A DNA stretch of 64,000 nucleotides, taken from contig RSEE01000034.1 of the NCBI GenBank assembly GCA_003971905.1, forward strand, positions 1 to 64,000. Reading direction: 5' to 3'. Shown piece by piece: positions 1 through 11,793 of the stretch; the first letter of the stretch is position 1, and every line of letters begins with the position of its first letter. The notes below the pieces were generated by a model, which had not been told where the DNA came from, searched no databases, and saw nothing but the letters and a program-made list of their open reading frames with translations. The position numbers were made by a program, and so were the translations under genes. This stretch comes from Moniliella sp. 'wahieum' (lineage: Eukaryota; Basidiomycota; Moniliellomycetes; Moniliellales; Moniliellaceae).

Positions 1-25
1 CCCTAACCTAACCTAACCCTAACCC
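1..25 (+). repeat. Telomeric repeat, C-rich strand
   Basis: The first 25 bases are CCCTAA and CCTAA units in series (three-C, two-C, two-C, three-C, then a final CCC). C-rich sequence at a 5' end is the orientation expected at the left tip of a linear chromosome. The complementary strand would be a mixed TTAGGG/TTAGG repeat. Only about four units are present, so the array is truncated by the assembly or the window. Confidence 0.85.
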
Positions 26-2709
26 AACCAATGAGCAAAATGCTACCCAAGCAGGGAAGTAGGATAAGATCAAAATCGACGTCGAGAAACGCGATTACTG
101 CGAAAACTATAGAAAGGGGGCTAAGTACAGGTCCTAGTCACTAAATATAGTTTCGGGCTTTAGTTGAGGCGCAGAGGATTCAGTGACCGTATGGGGAGCA
201 GAGTGCCTATGGGCACTGCAACAGCAGCGTGTGTACTTTTCATTCTTGTGAATGGGAGCATAGCTCGTATGGACATCCAGTGCTAGCTATGACTTTACCA
301 CCTCCATCTCCAGTTAGCTGCAGAACAACGACAGAGTCAGAATTACCCTTATGGTCAAAGCGATGTCGACTAATGCATGTATATCAAGTGAAGTGCTCAC
401 TTGTTGTAGGACAGAGTAACATATATTTAAGGGTCAGAATAACGATATAACTTTGTATTTTCTGTGTGATCTAAGTTTGCAACCGCCAATCTCAGCTGGC
501 TGGGCAATCCAACTAGTATTCAACGGAGATGTCCTTTGCAACTGTTTGTCGGAGGAGATCTGCCTAGCGGTCTGCTACCGGTGAGGAGGGAGATGGTGGA
601 CTAAGGGATGAATTACTGGGGGCAGAATAAGCCTCGGGAAGATCTACTCCGGATTAAACCGAAAGCGGAATGGGCAGGGCCGTAGGTGTCGTCTCACTGT
701 TGACTTATAGTTCGGGCAGCACCGCTGATACTGCAACAACAATGAATAAATGATCAATCAAAGCCCACCTTTATCCGTCGCACATAGGTGAAGGCGACTG
801 TCGTGGTGACTATGGGCCGTTGCCTAGTGAGGCGCCCTGGAACTATGGTAAAGGAACGAGGGAATTGTGGAGAATGAAAGGTTCTCCATGACATCAACCA
901 GCCCGGGGGTTGCCGTGGCCCGGAAGATTATTATTGGCTTAACAATTTCAGTATCATCTGCTCACAATACTATGATTTGGCTTTTGCAGTCCTAGCGTGA
1001 CTCGGAGGGGGAGATCCTTGGGAAGATATTAGCAGTTGTAACGACCTGTTGTGATCCCTCTGCCTCCTCGGCGATTCAGTGCCCCCCGCAATTAGCATGT
1101 TCACCTGGAGTAAAGATATGCGCATGACGTTCTTGAAAGGAGTTACGAGCATCAACTGCACCACATGCACGATTGAGTACTTGGAACAAGTTGCGCATGC
1201 GGGAGTATTGAAGGGCATTGCTCTTACAGTCTCCTTTGTTCTAATTTTGTTCTTGATGAAAGGGGGTAAAAGTATTGCCACTGTTCCATAAACGTTGAAC
1301 AAAATACCTGATTGTTTTAATGCGGCACCTCTGAGCTGCAGCGATGACAAAAACAAGTGAAATCTGTAAACTCTCACTGCCCTAATTCAGGCTTCCTTTC
1401 ACACTTCCTTTTGGACATGTATAGTATCTCAAAACTGACGTTAATTGAACTGGTTCTCTGCAGCGTTTTCGATCTTCCGTACGATAGCCAGTCGTAGAGC
1501 ACACCATGCCTGAATTTGTATAGCCAAAGTCTGACGTATGACATTTCCAATGCTAACAGGGAATGCTGGGCATTGGGTGTTACCTGTCTGTTTCATAAAA
1601 TGGTTTCTCATTCCCACTCAGCCGTCGGAACACTCAAATAATTCTTCTCTTCTGCAGGTTTGCTGGTGCCGACCACATAGAGGAGACATAAATATATGTA
1701 TTACCTCAAGCATTTCTCCGTATCTTCCTGGTATTGATGTTTAGTCCTAGCATGATGGGGCACCATCAACCCTCTCCCCCCAAACCTCATATCATATTGT
1801 AATCAAGGCAGAAGGCCAAGAAAAGGTTGGGATCATTTCTGCGGAAAAATCATTCCGTGGTGATCGAACACCAATCAGGGTGCCCCCCTTGACTTTAGCA
1901 GGTACAACCCATGTAGATCGGAATCATGGTCGACACATCAGTGGCTTTCTTGAGCTTATTGGTAAAGGTGGGCGAGAAAGCTACAGAGCGTACCATCCAT
2001 CAAAGGGGGCGGCTTGTATGGTGGTAAGGATGCATACGGATCCATTTTGAGCTTTGAGATTTGGGCGACCGGCAAGTTGCCCCTAATCTCGCCAATATCA
2101 GAAACCTTATTTTATGAGATCCACGGGGTTCAAAGCTTTTCGGCACTTACCCTTTAGGTTTCAGGGTAAACAATAATTCCAGAGTGAGATCAATGTTTTT
2201 CCCGTGGGTTAAGGGGAGTCGGTTCAGCAGCATCTCCCTGCCTGAACCCACTGCCGCCTGTGCGATGGCACTGTAGTATTTAAGGGTGAGTCCAGCTCAT
2301 CATCCCACCTGATTTGCTGTCCAGGCACCCCGCAGTTCTGCGATAGATATGTGCCTAATTACGCCCGTTCGTTCCACCCTGGAAGAATTATTTGACATCC
2401 ATGGCCTATCAGAAAACTCAACTGGGTCGAAGGGGAAGCACGGAACCGGCTTACGCATGCTAAAACTTTACCTCCACGTTATCCTTTTGCAGGTGGATAA
2501 CTGGGTGGACCACGGGGACAATGCTTTCAAAGAATTAGAATGGGAGCATTCCACTTTTGAGAAGATCTGTCCGATCCTGGGTGTTGTCGACTAGGTTGAG
2601 GACATCAAGAGGGCTGACCCTTAGTTTGAGACCAGGTGGGGTATTTGGCAGTAGCCCATCTTCCTAAATACTGTGATGCGAGAGTGGCCACTGTTGAGCC
2701 CTCATCGGA
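26..2709. other. Subtelomeric spacer, no gene recognised
   Basis: No open frame here longer than about 135 codons, none with a domain I recognise, and the longer ones lie on both strands over the same bases. The sequence is less GC-rich than the gene-bearing part of the window. It may hold decayed gene remnants, but I can support none. Confidence 0.6.
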
Positions 2710-3597
2710 GTGACTTACGCCCCCCTTACAGTTCAGCCATCACATCTTCGGAATCTGTGGTGTGCTTTAATCCCTGGTCCCTCCCCATATCAGGATCTCC
2801 CGGAGCCGGAGCCCGTGGTGGATACTGCTTTCGAAGGTGACGAACTGTCCCTGAAGAACCACCTGGTGGTACCAGTGTGGGATCAACAGCGATTCCGACA
2901 TCGACTCCGACGGCGGAGAGGGAAAAAAGGGGTACGAACCGAGAGTTACGTTGTAGTCCCTCCCTCCCTGGTTCCCGTGTTGGTTCGTGAAATGATTATG
3001 CGGGGTCAATTGAACCAGCAGACGACGACGATGAACAACGAAGAAGTTGCTCTGGATCTTGACGCTGACACCTTGTTCCCCCGCACAATGGACGCGGACG
3101 AAGAGAGCTCCGTTAATCAGGACGAATTTACTGGCATTCCCCCTCTGATCTGGCCCTTTGGCCGGAGAATTGGATCCATATTTCATCGATCCCCTCGTTA
3201 CAAGGGCAACATTGATCACTCAGCGAGGAAAGCCTATGCGAGAGCAAGACTCTTCGGGTTATCTTTTTTGTCAAACAATGCGAAGCAGGAATCGTTGGCC
3301 AGGGGCTTTGCCATATGTCGAACCCACGCCAGCATTTCGAACGCTTACTACTGGAGCACAAACAGGTCAGGACCATCAGCTCTCGCCGCACACCCCAGGA
3401 TTACTTTGAACTATACTGACACTTTCTCTTTCCATGGACTGATCGCCACTGACAGAAATGGTACAAATGACTCGCGGTATGGGTTCGTCTGCATCCCGAG
3501 AGCAGGATCGGCAACAATTAAGGATTTAGGCTTATTGGTTTTCCGTCCGCAAACGGCTTCAATGTTCCCCGCGAGGTCTGGAAGAGTTCACTTTTGA
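2710..3597 (+). CDS. Uncharacterised subtelomeric open frame
   Basis: This frame stays open for 295 codons, the longest in the first 7 kb, but its first ATG is only at 2992, which would give about 200 residues. The translation has a basic Arg-rich patch before the ATG and an acidic stretch (DLDADTLFPRTMDADEES) after it. I recognise no domain, signal peptide or membrane segment. The frame could be the last exon of a longer gene, a decayed gene, or chance. Nothing nearby helps: it is flanked by degenerate sequence, and a telomere-like block lies about 150 bases downstream of its stop. Confidence 0.25.
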   Translation: MTYAPLTVQPSHLRNLWCALIPGPSPYQDLPEPEPVVDTAFEGDELSLKNHLVVPVWDQQRFRHRLRRRRGKKGVRTESYVVVPPSLVPVLVREMIMRGQLNQQTTTMNNEEVALDLDADTLFPRTMDADEESSVNQDEFTGIPPLIWPFGRRIGSIFHRSPRYKGNIDHSARKAYARARLFGLSFLSNNAKQESLARGFAICRTHASISNAYYWSTNRSGPSALAAHPRITLNYTDTFSFHGLIATDRNGTNDSRYGFVCIPRAGSATIKDLGLLVFRPQTASMFPARSGRVHF

Positions 3598-3752
3598 CCC
3601 GGGACAACTCCTGGCCCATATCGGTCGTGTGACAAAAAGTTTGTCCAAGTTCTGTTGACGGTGTCCCTGAAGCCGACTTGGTCGACCATGCGTCGTCGCA
3701 TATTCGATTTGGTGGTACGTTTTTATGCTTACACTGGTCATGAGCTTGCTAC

Positions 3753-3766
3753 CCCTAACCTAACCC
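3753..3766 (+). repeat. Interstitial telomere-like block
   Basis: CCCTAACCTAACCC, the same mixed unit and orientation as the chromosome tip. A weaker CTAACCCAACC match lies near 3905 and resembles the sequence at bases 18-30, just inside the telomere. Confidence 0.55.
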
Positions 3767-5774
3767 ATTGCTTTGGAGAAGAAGGTGGCCACAGGAGAGA
3801 TGGTGGATGTGTAGTCCTGGGTGCGGAAGGGGCATCAAGTTTGAAGAGCAACATTTAAGGCCGCGATGGCGAAAGTTGATGTGGCCGCAGGCCAGAATGG
3901 ACACTCTAACCCAACCAAAAAATGCATTTGATCGAACTTAGGATTAAACAGGTGCGAATTTCTTGGATATATACCCTTGACGCAAACACGAGGTTAAGCT
4001 ACGTACTTCTATTATAGCGAGATTTGGATACTGGCCAAACGCACTACAGCCCTTATGGCCGTGCTTTTTGGTTTTATCCTATACCAACCCCGCAGCCGTG
4101 TAAGGTGGACACAATGGAGCTTGAGGAAGGTGGCCAATGGATGGTAGGCGAAACCCATGAGCAATTGCTTACAGACAGAGGTAAAAATGAGAGCTTATAG
4201 TAGAGAGAGAATGTCGGGTTAGCCCCAAGGAACTGTGGGGAGCAGTCGCCACGGAAAACATTTTCAAGCAGGGAACAATGCAAAATGGAGACCAGCTGTG
4301 CGCCCGTCCCCGGGACCAAACGTGGGGAAGAACAAAAAATATGACCAAAGGAGGGACTATCATCGCTACGAATGCTTAGGGTCGATGCCACTATAGGGAC
4401 CCGGTATGCAACCCAAGTCCCTGAATCATTGGGTTGGGGTTGGGAGCGAGTTCTGAGGCGAGTTATGAGGCGCGCATGAACAAAGCCCGGGCCTTACATC
4501 TGATAGGATCTCCAAAGACCAGTAACATCACACTCCCCTTCGCATGTGGCTTGCTCTCACGCCTTACTGGACGTCATCTCATCTCGACTCCATGGGGTGT
4601 GTAGGAAACACAACATCCCCGTTGGGTCGGCTGACCCACATGGAAACAGGGACCTACGGCGGGCGTACACGAGCCAAAATCCTCTCGCGCGCTTGGGAGC
4701 TGATCTTATCGGGATGAGAAAAGCGAAGAAAGCGCGTATAGGCTTAATCAGGGTTGCCGGCCCGTAATATTCATCCCTGACATCACAAGTATCTATTTTA
4801 TAGCAAGGCGTGTCCTCACGCTTAAGGAAACGGCTTTCCTTCATACCAACCAGAAGAGGTGAAGAGTAAAACGCATCACGTGGGCCAACGTAATCGCGCA
4901 CCGCGTGGCTGCTTCGGGGGATAGGATAGAACAAAACATTGATGGGAGCGCGGAACTGAACCGTGCGGGAAGTCTAAGCTCGGACCATCAAAGCCACATG
5001 CATCCCAATTGTACAGAATAGAGGAAGGGAAAACAGAAAACGGGCAATGTAAACAACAGAGAGGGAAAAATGTTCCTATGTCATGAGTATGGAATTAGGA
5101 CAACATCGTTGATGGATTGCTCAAAAACGCACACAGAGCGCGCGTATAGACAAAATGGTTTGCTTATAACGACTCAGAAAGCGCTGGAGAAATACATGGA
5201 TCGGAAGGCAGGAGTGAACCGAACCCCCCCCCCCCCCCTGAACCAGGGAAAACCCACATGTAGAAGCACCGTTCACAGTGTGTATTGTATCTATGCCGAA
5301 TCCGGAATGAGGGGGATGTGGAAGAAGATCATCTTGATCACCATCCCGCTCGATTGGTAGGGGGTACAAGCATGCACGACTGAATTCCCGTCCCCTCTTT
5401 GGCCTTGGTTTCACGGGTATCATTCTGGGCAGAGGATTTGTGCATTACTTGGCTGGCGCGCCTAAAAACGTAGATAGAGGCTAGCCAACCCCTCTTACTG
5501 AAGCTATATACTCATGCACCTCTCCCCCTTAACCTCAAAGCCATGTCAAGCGTCTTCCTGATCATGTGCCCGTTCTTAGTAAGTAGAGACCAAAACGGCG
5601 CAGCGGCCTGACCTCCTAGCATCCATGTACAAAGAAACGTCCCTCCACGGTGACGAGAGGATTAGGGATCCGACCACGCGCATGGCTAATAACTTCGCTC
5701 CCATGCCTCGCCCCATACAGCCCACAACGGCATAAATTTCCTGGACGCCCCCGTGTATCAACCCGTTTGCCTGG

Positions 5775-5837
5775 GAGAGGAGAAATCATTTACCCGAGAG
5801 GAGAAACCATTTGCCCGAGAGGAGAACCCATTTGCCC
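5775..5837 (+). repeat. Three 21-bp tandem repeats
   Basis: Three consecutive 21-bp units, each beginning GAGAGGAGAA and ending in CCC, differing at a few bases. In one frame they would encode a seven-residue repeat (PRGExIC-like), but the surrounding frame is short and not convincing as a gene. Confidence 0.7.
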
Positions 5838-7059
5838 GCCGATGGGCTAATGAAAAATGATCCTGTGGGGAGATGGCACTCGTTTATGAAATGTCCTCCA
5901 CCCCGGCCTATGTGCGCCAGCGGAGGATGTCCCATCGCCAGAACAGCCCAAGCGTCCCATTACTCGAACTGATTAGGTCAGTTCAAAGCCGGGGATTGAA
6001 GTACACTGGAGCAATTCCCTTCCGGCAATACGTGCATCAATATGCGGATGAAGTGGTAACCCGTGAATTCCGGATAAACCGTAAGGGGAAACGCAGCGTC
6101 TAACGGATAAGCAGTGCTTACACGCCCAAAAAAAAGACGAAAATAAAGGCAAAGTGCGAACATCCTTCTCCCCTTCCGTTTCCATTCCGTCTACCGCGTC
6201 CGCGTCACTCCCCATTATTCCCGACCATAGTGCATCTCGGGCTTGCGCACTGGATCCGTGATTGCGCCACAAGTAAACGCATCGGTCATCTGCATATCTA
6301 TATGCTCTGACGAAACGAAAAGTCTGTCTTGTAGTCAAAAGTGGGCCGAATTATTTTCCAGTTTCGGGGAGAAGTGTACGCTTCCTCTCCCCCCCGCCCT
6401 TTTTTAGTATGGATTTCCAACGTCTTCAACTTCTCAGCTTCTTGCCCGAAACACTCGAGAAGGAACCCGTGTTGGAGGGTAGTGCTAGGGTCCCCCGCAC
6501 GGCCCTCGGATCAGTTGATCGGTAACGCTCGCCTAGCCGGGCGGAAGAGTTCCGTTCCCAGGTTGAGCACTCCCTGCACGCTCCATATCCCGGCCCTCTA
6601 TCATGTCTGCTTACCTTCGCACGTTGCTGGGATACTTGTGGCTCACCACTTTCCCTTCATGCTTTGTCTGAAGGGTTTTGCAGTTGATCCATAGGATCGC
6701 GAGTGCTCCCAATAAGTCGCATCCAAGCAATCAGGGATCGATAGTCGCTAGTCGATAATCGTTGACCGTTGAGAGAATGTAGACTTGACAGGCTCATCTG
6801 ATCGACCTGAGGGCCTGAAGCCTGATCCATCTCCTTCAGTTCATACCCTTTGTCTTGCCCTCGGATGGCGCCTGCGTGACGCATGGTGCATGATGCATAC
6901 GATGGCATCAGTACTCAGTGAGTGTTGAGTACTCAGTAGTACTCAGTGGAGGCGGGGAGGAAGAAACAGGCGTAGGAAAGTTGCAGACATCGGAGAGGGG
7001 TTTTGAGCCTTATTTGCTTGAAGACCGGCTTTAACGTTTAACATTAATATATACTAACT

Positions 7060-10000
7060 CCCGGTGACCACCACCTCGGCACCGGCCATGGTGTTGCGCA
7101 CCGTACGGCGGATCCCCCGAGGAGGTCTGGCGCCCGAGACGCCCCCCTCCCCGGGAGCCCCGCCCCCCGCTCCCGCTCCGTCTCCCACACCCGCCCTTTC
7201 CCCTACGCCCGCCCCTCTGGCCCCAGAGCACCAAGTGCCGGTCGATGAGACATTCACTCAACCTGAGCAGATGCCTGACCACGTGACCGGCGCCGGCTCG
7301 CTGCCACCCGGGGTCCTGGCACGTGACACGCCCGCCACGCCCGCCGCCGCCCCCACCCCATCCCCACCACCCCCGTCCCCGTTCCCACCACCACCGACTT
7401 GCCCCCTGTGCGCACGTACAAATGCGGTCGCTGCGGAGTCCCTGGCCACAACAGACTCCGCTGTCCCCGCAACTCCGAAGCCAGGGACCCGGTGCCCGAA
7501 GTACTGGGTCAAGGCACGCCCCTCCTCCCCAACCCCCAACCCGCCACCCCCCGGCGCCGCAGCCCCCGGCTGGCCTCCGAGCAGCCAACCAATGGCAACG
7601 GTGCCGAGGCCCCACGCCCCACTACCCCACGCCCGCGCCGCACCCCCGCGCAGACAGCCCTCCCCGCCCCCGCCACCCTCACCCCTCAACCCCCCCGCGC
7701 CCCCGCGCACACCGCCCCTGCCGCCGCCGCGGTCCCCCCACCACCACCACCACCAGACGGCCGCGCAACCCCTCGACCGACACGGGGGCCGACCTCCTCC
7801 CCCGTTTGACCGCCCTTGCCGAACGCCCAGGCACACGCAAGATACCGCCACACTGAAGCGCCCTTTCCTCAAGATGCTCGAACGCCTGGCAGATGCTTAC
7901 TTGCAGGAGCCCTCGTCAGCACACCTGATGGATATTCTAGCGGTGCCGAAGGAAGTACTCCGCCACCACAACAAGGACAATGACCTCATCGGGACGTATC
8001 CCAACAAGGCCTGGCAACTCCCTCCGCCCCCGACTTCTCAACGCGCGAAGCTCCGACCCAGTCACCAAAGCCAATCGCCTCATTCGGGAGGGCTGCCTCA
8101 GCCGCGCAGCAAGTACCCTCGTCGGCCAATCCACCATTGCCCCTCTCACCCCGAGACCCAGGCAAGCCTGGAAAAGCTCCACCCCGTTGGAGAGGCGAAC
8201 CCCTTCAACCTCGGTCCGGGCACAGCCTTCGGCAACGCCTCCAGCCGCACTCGTCCTACCCACACAGGCCGCGAGGTACCGCCGGGCACCACCCTCACCG
8301 ACACGACGGACAGTAACCGCATCGTGGTGGACTTGGACGAAATCGACTTTGTTGCTCTGATTGCCACGTTCAGAATCGACGTTGGGGCAGGTCTATCCGG
8401 GTGGACCCAGCCCCTCCTGAAAACGGCCCTTGGATGCGAACGCTTCGTCACCTTTCTCACCGCCCTCACCAAGAGTATTTACCACGGCACTGCCCCTGGA
8501 CGCGAGCTCCTGTTGGCCTCCCGCCTTACCCCCTGGAGAAGGCATCGGGAGGTATCCGCCCCATCGCCTGTGGGGAGCTGATCTACCGCCTGTGCGCCAA
8601 GGCCATCGCTCGAGCGATCAAACCCAACAGCTGGCTTCTCCCCACCCAGTGGGAGTAGCATCGCAAAACGGGGTGGAGCCTATCGTGCGGATGGTCGAGC
8701 GCATGACAGCGCCAGGCGGGGAGAACGATGCGGAAATGGGCGACTTCAGCCACGTCGCCATGCTCGACTTTACCAACGCGTTCAACACTGTGCGCCGTCG
8801 CACACTCGCCAAGGCGCTCCATGCCTACGCCCCCCACCTCCTCACCTTGGGCCGGTGGATCTATGGTTCCCCCACCAGCTTTGGGTTGCGTCGGGCGGAA
8901 ATGAGACCAGCGTCTGTCGGCAGAGGGCGTGCGGCAGGGCGACCCCCTCGCCCCCTTTTCTTCTCCATCGCAGTGCGGCCCACGCTAGAGAAGTTGAGCA
9001 TTGCTCTGCCGCCGGGGCACCTGGTGATGGCATACCTGGACGACATTACCATTTTCGGTCCAGAGCCAGGCATTACCGGCCAAGCTGCGGAGATTTTGGA
9101 AGACGACGCGTCAGGCCTCAAGCTCAACCTGCGCAAGTGCGTCGAGCGGGACCGGGACCAGATCCGGGAGGATGGTCTGCAGGTTCTGGGCACTTGTGTG
9201 GGAGGGGTAGACTGTCGTCGATCGTGGCTCCGGGCCCAACTGGCCAGTCTGAGGGAGAACATGCCTAAGTTTGATGGCATCACCCGCCAGGGACGCCTCT
9301 TACTATGGCGGCTCAGCACTCAGACCAAGCTGCGCCACCTGCTCCGCACCATGCAGATGGAAGGAGAGCTAGACGAAGTGCTGGCCGAGATCGATGCCTT
9401 CATCTGTACGGAGTTCAGACGGATCCGGGGCGACGAGGATCCCCAAGGTGCCAAGGACGACCACTTCGACATGCTCATGAGCCTGCCTCTCCGGCTAGGA
9501 GGATGCGGCAGCCCGCTTTACTCGTATATCGCGCCCCACGCCCGTGCCGCGGCCAACGAGGTCAACGACTATCTTATTACCACTTATGTTGACCGTTCGG
9601 GACCGCAAACGGCAGAGGCCAACGCATTTACGAAGCAACGCCAGCGCTGCCGCGAGATGTGGGAGAAAAGTCGACAGGAGCTGCTCCAGAAGCTGGACGC
9701 TGCGATGGTCGTCCGTGGTTGAGCACAGCAACCCGCTGAGCCACAACTGGCTCTCCGCCATTCCGTCCGTCCCATACCTCAGGCTCTCCGACCAGCAGGT
9801 CCAGGTTGGTCTCCAGCTCCGCACGCTGTGCCGCACCACGCGCAGCATGTGCAAGTGCGGTGTCATGTCCTCGCTGGAGCACATCATGTATTGCACTCGC
9901 TCCCAGGCCAAGTTTGGAGCGTTGCATGACGCAGTGCGGGAGCCCATTCTCCAGCTCCTACGCTCCATTCCCGACACCCATGTCCACAACGAACCAATGG

Positions 10001-10590
10001 TGGAGGACGAGGATGGCCGGAGACAGAGGACACAGCGCACTGACTACCGCGTGATGGGACCCGGAGCACTGGGAGGATCAGGAATGGAGGTCGACCACAC
10101 GCTGCGCGACACGGGATCACTGGCAGCGCAGAGCGCGTTCCGGAGGGTGGTGCACGCGAGCACCGCAACCCCTTGGAACGCCGGGAGAAGGAGCTGCTTC
10201 GGATGCTTGAACAAGCAGAATGCGAGAAGAACGCCAAGTACCAGGGACGCACTCAAGAGACGTTTTCCCCTGGTTTTGACGACGCGAGGATACTACGGCA
10301 CCAAGACGGCGAGCAAGTTGTTTGCGCATTGGAAGGAGTTGGCTACTAAGTCTCAGTGGAAATGGTTCCTCGCTCGGATGTCAACCACGTTCCTCCGTGT
10401 CCATACGCGCTTCCTAGGGTACGGGACCGGATGGCATGAGCCGGAGGGTCCTGATATCCTGGCGATCCCCTGGTTCCTTGACCCTGGTGGCGCCCCTAAG
10501 TAACCCCGCAAGATGAACGGTTAGGTTTAGACGTAGCGTTCCCCCTGTCCCAGCCTTCTTAAGTCTGCCAATGAAATGGAAGTTACTAAT
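7060..10590 (+). mobile_element. Non-LTR retrotransposon with restriction-like endonuclease
   Basis: A roughly 3.5-kb element carrying, in order, a CCHC zinc knuckle, a reverse transcriptase and a C-terminal zinc finger plus endonuclease-like region. There are no LTRs. The 3' untranslated part is about 80 bp, has no A tail, and recurs downstream of truncated copies at 28764 and 37816; comparing the three puts the 3' end just after the AATGAAATGG at about 10571-10580. The 5' boundary is not defined by any comparison and is set near the first plausible coding sequence. Loss of the A tail and a C-terminal rather than N-terminal endonuclease are known features of the R2/CRE-type branch; I do not assign a clade. 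Confidence 0.8.
7088..10503 (+). CDS. Non-LTR retrotransposon polyprotein (frameshifted)
   Basis: The reading runs through at least three frames. The first ATG is at 7088. A long Pro/Ala/Thr-rich N-terminus is followed by a zinc knuckle (CGRCGVPGHNRLRC, 7424-7465). Reverse transcriptase begins near 8320; GGIRPIACGELIYRL (about 8548) and QNGVEPIVRMVER follow. Motif A is DFTNAFNTV (about 8766), motif B VRQGDPLAPFLFS (about 8930), motif C YLDD (9033-9044), so the catalytic aspartates are present. After a thumb region come a CxC-x7-H-x3-C finger (CKCGVMSSLEHIMYC, about 9849) and a region with GMEVDHTLRDTGS and a downstream KNAKYQ that resembles restriction-like endonuclease domains. Because frames change between recognised blocks, this copy as sequenced is not translatable, though it may be so only through sequence errors. 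Confidence 0.75.
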
Positions 10591-11628
10591 TGGCCCACAC
10601 TGTGCGTTGTGTAAAACACAATACGGGCTATAAGCGAACGGGGCAGGGCACAACAAGGCAGATCGTGCGGGGATAGCAGCAGAATTGTTACATGATGCAT
10701 GATATACAGTACCATATATATGACGTCACGCGTCAACCGTACCCGCTCTTCAGCTTCATAGCTGCATCAGAGATCTCAGAAGAGCCCATCATCTACACCA
10801 GCCATAGTGGTGCATCAACTCTTCTCAGAGCTCAGCATCAGCTTAGCGAGCTCAGGCGCTCGGCCTGGGCCTCAGGCATACTCAGGCTGCGCGTTCGCTG
10901 AGCTATAGCGATGAGCGATGAGCCGATGAGTACCGAGTACTGCGTATGCTTTACTGTTCATGAAACCGATGGGCGCCATGCTCGGTCCATATTCAATGGC
11001 GAGACAAAAGATTGCTTTCGTAAATGAAGTCAATGAAGAAGCGAAGATTGGATTCTGAGAGATCTCATATCTCAGAGATCTCATTAATCAATTGGGAATT
11101 TCTCGGCAACTTACTCTTGTCTCTCTCAACAGGCATTCGTTTTCAAAAATCGGGAACCGGTACACGTTCGTGTAAAACGTCAAACGTTAATCGTTCCATG
11201 GTGGATGGTCGATGGTCGATGGAGCTTGGAGGGAGGGGAACAGGTCACATGGTCACCCGGTCATAGGCTCATAGGCTCACATGCCGCATGTCACATGTGC
11301 TCCATGGCATGACTGACACGTGTTCTCGGTCAGGTCAGGCCTAAGCCTGAGCCTCAGGCTCTCGGACCGCTGAGGCTCAGCGCTCATACCGGTCATGGCC
11401 GGTCATGGCATCATTGCATCATACACCATGCATCATTCCATTTGGTTTGATCGATGTCAAGGATATTGATTACAGTCGATCGATGACACGTTTATACAAG
11501 GAGTACTAGTAAATTGTGGTCTGAGATCTGCGTTCATCGATAATCGACATGGATCATCGATCACGCCCTGAGGTCTGATAATGCATGTCGATAATGATTG
11601 TGGCCTGTGGCAAAGGAAGGGTTTAACG
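10591..11628. other. Repeat-rich spacer between two retroelements
   Basis: No gene recognised. Contains short repeats of CTCAGGC, GATCTCAGA and CATGGTC/GATGGTC type, and CATCGAT words near 11450-11560. Confidence 0.6.
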
Positions 11629-11633
11629 ATGCT
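11629..11633. repeat. Target-site duplication (ATGCT), left
   Basis: ATGCT directly abuts the outer end of the LTR and recurs at 16692-16696 beyond the other LTR. Five bases is the usual duplication length for Ty1/copia integrases. Confidence 0.75.
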
Positions 11634-11793
11634 TGTCGGCCTCGCTACTACCACAGAATGTGAGCACTGAACGTCGTATTGGACTAAGAAGCTTCTGCGA
11701 CTGACTCGTCCAGAAGACTGGTGCGAGCTCGGAAGGAATGAAAGCTGACTCACGTGACTCAGGGTCCGCGCGGTCCTAGGACGGATGTCAACA
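11634..11793 (-). repeat. Copia 3' LTR (160 bp)
   Basis: Read on the minus strand it starts TGTTGACATCC and ends GGCCGACA. It matches the 16533-16691 copy base for base except for one extra T at its start. Confidence 0.95.

Larger units (their letters stand above)
3598..7059. other. Subtelomeric spacer, no gene recognised
   Basis: About 3.5 kb with only short overlapping frames on both strands. It contains a telomere-like block at 3753, a run of 15 C at 5224-5238, a 21-bp tandem repeat at 5775 and AGTACT-containing short repeats near 6905-6950. I cannot support a gene. Confidence 0.6.

Noticed and set aside
7258-7872. A Gly-rich 204-codon minus-strand frame
   Set aside because: Antisense shadow of the Pro-rich N-terminus of the retrotransposon protein.
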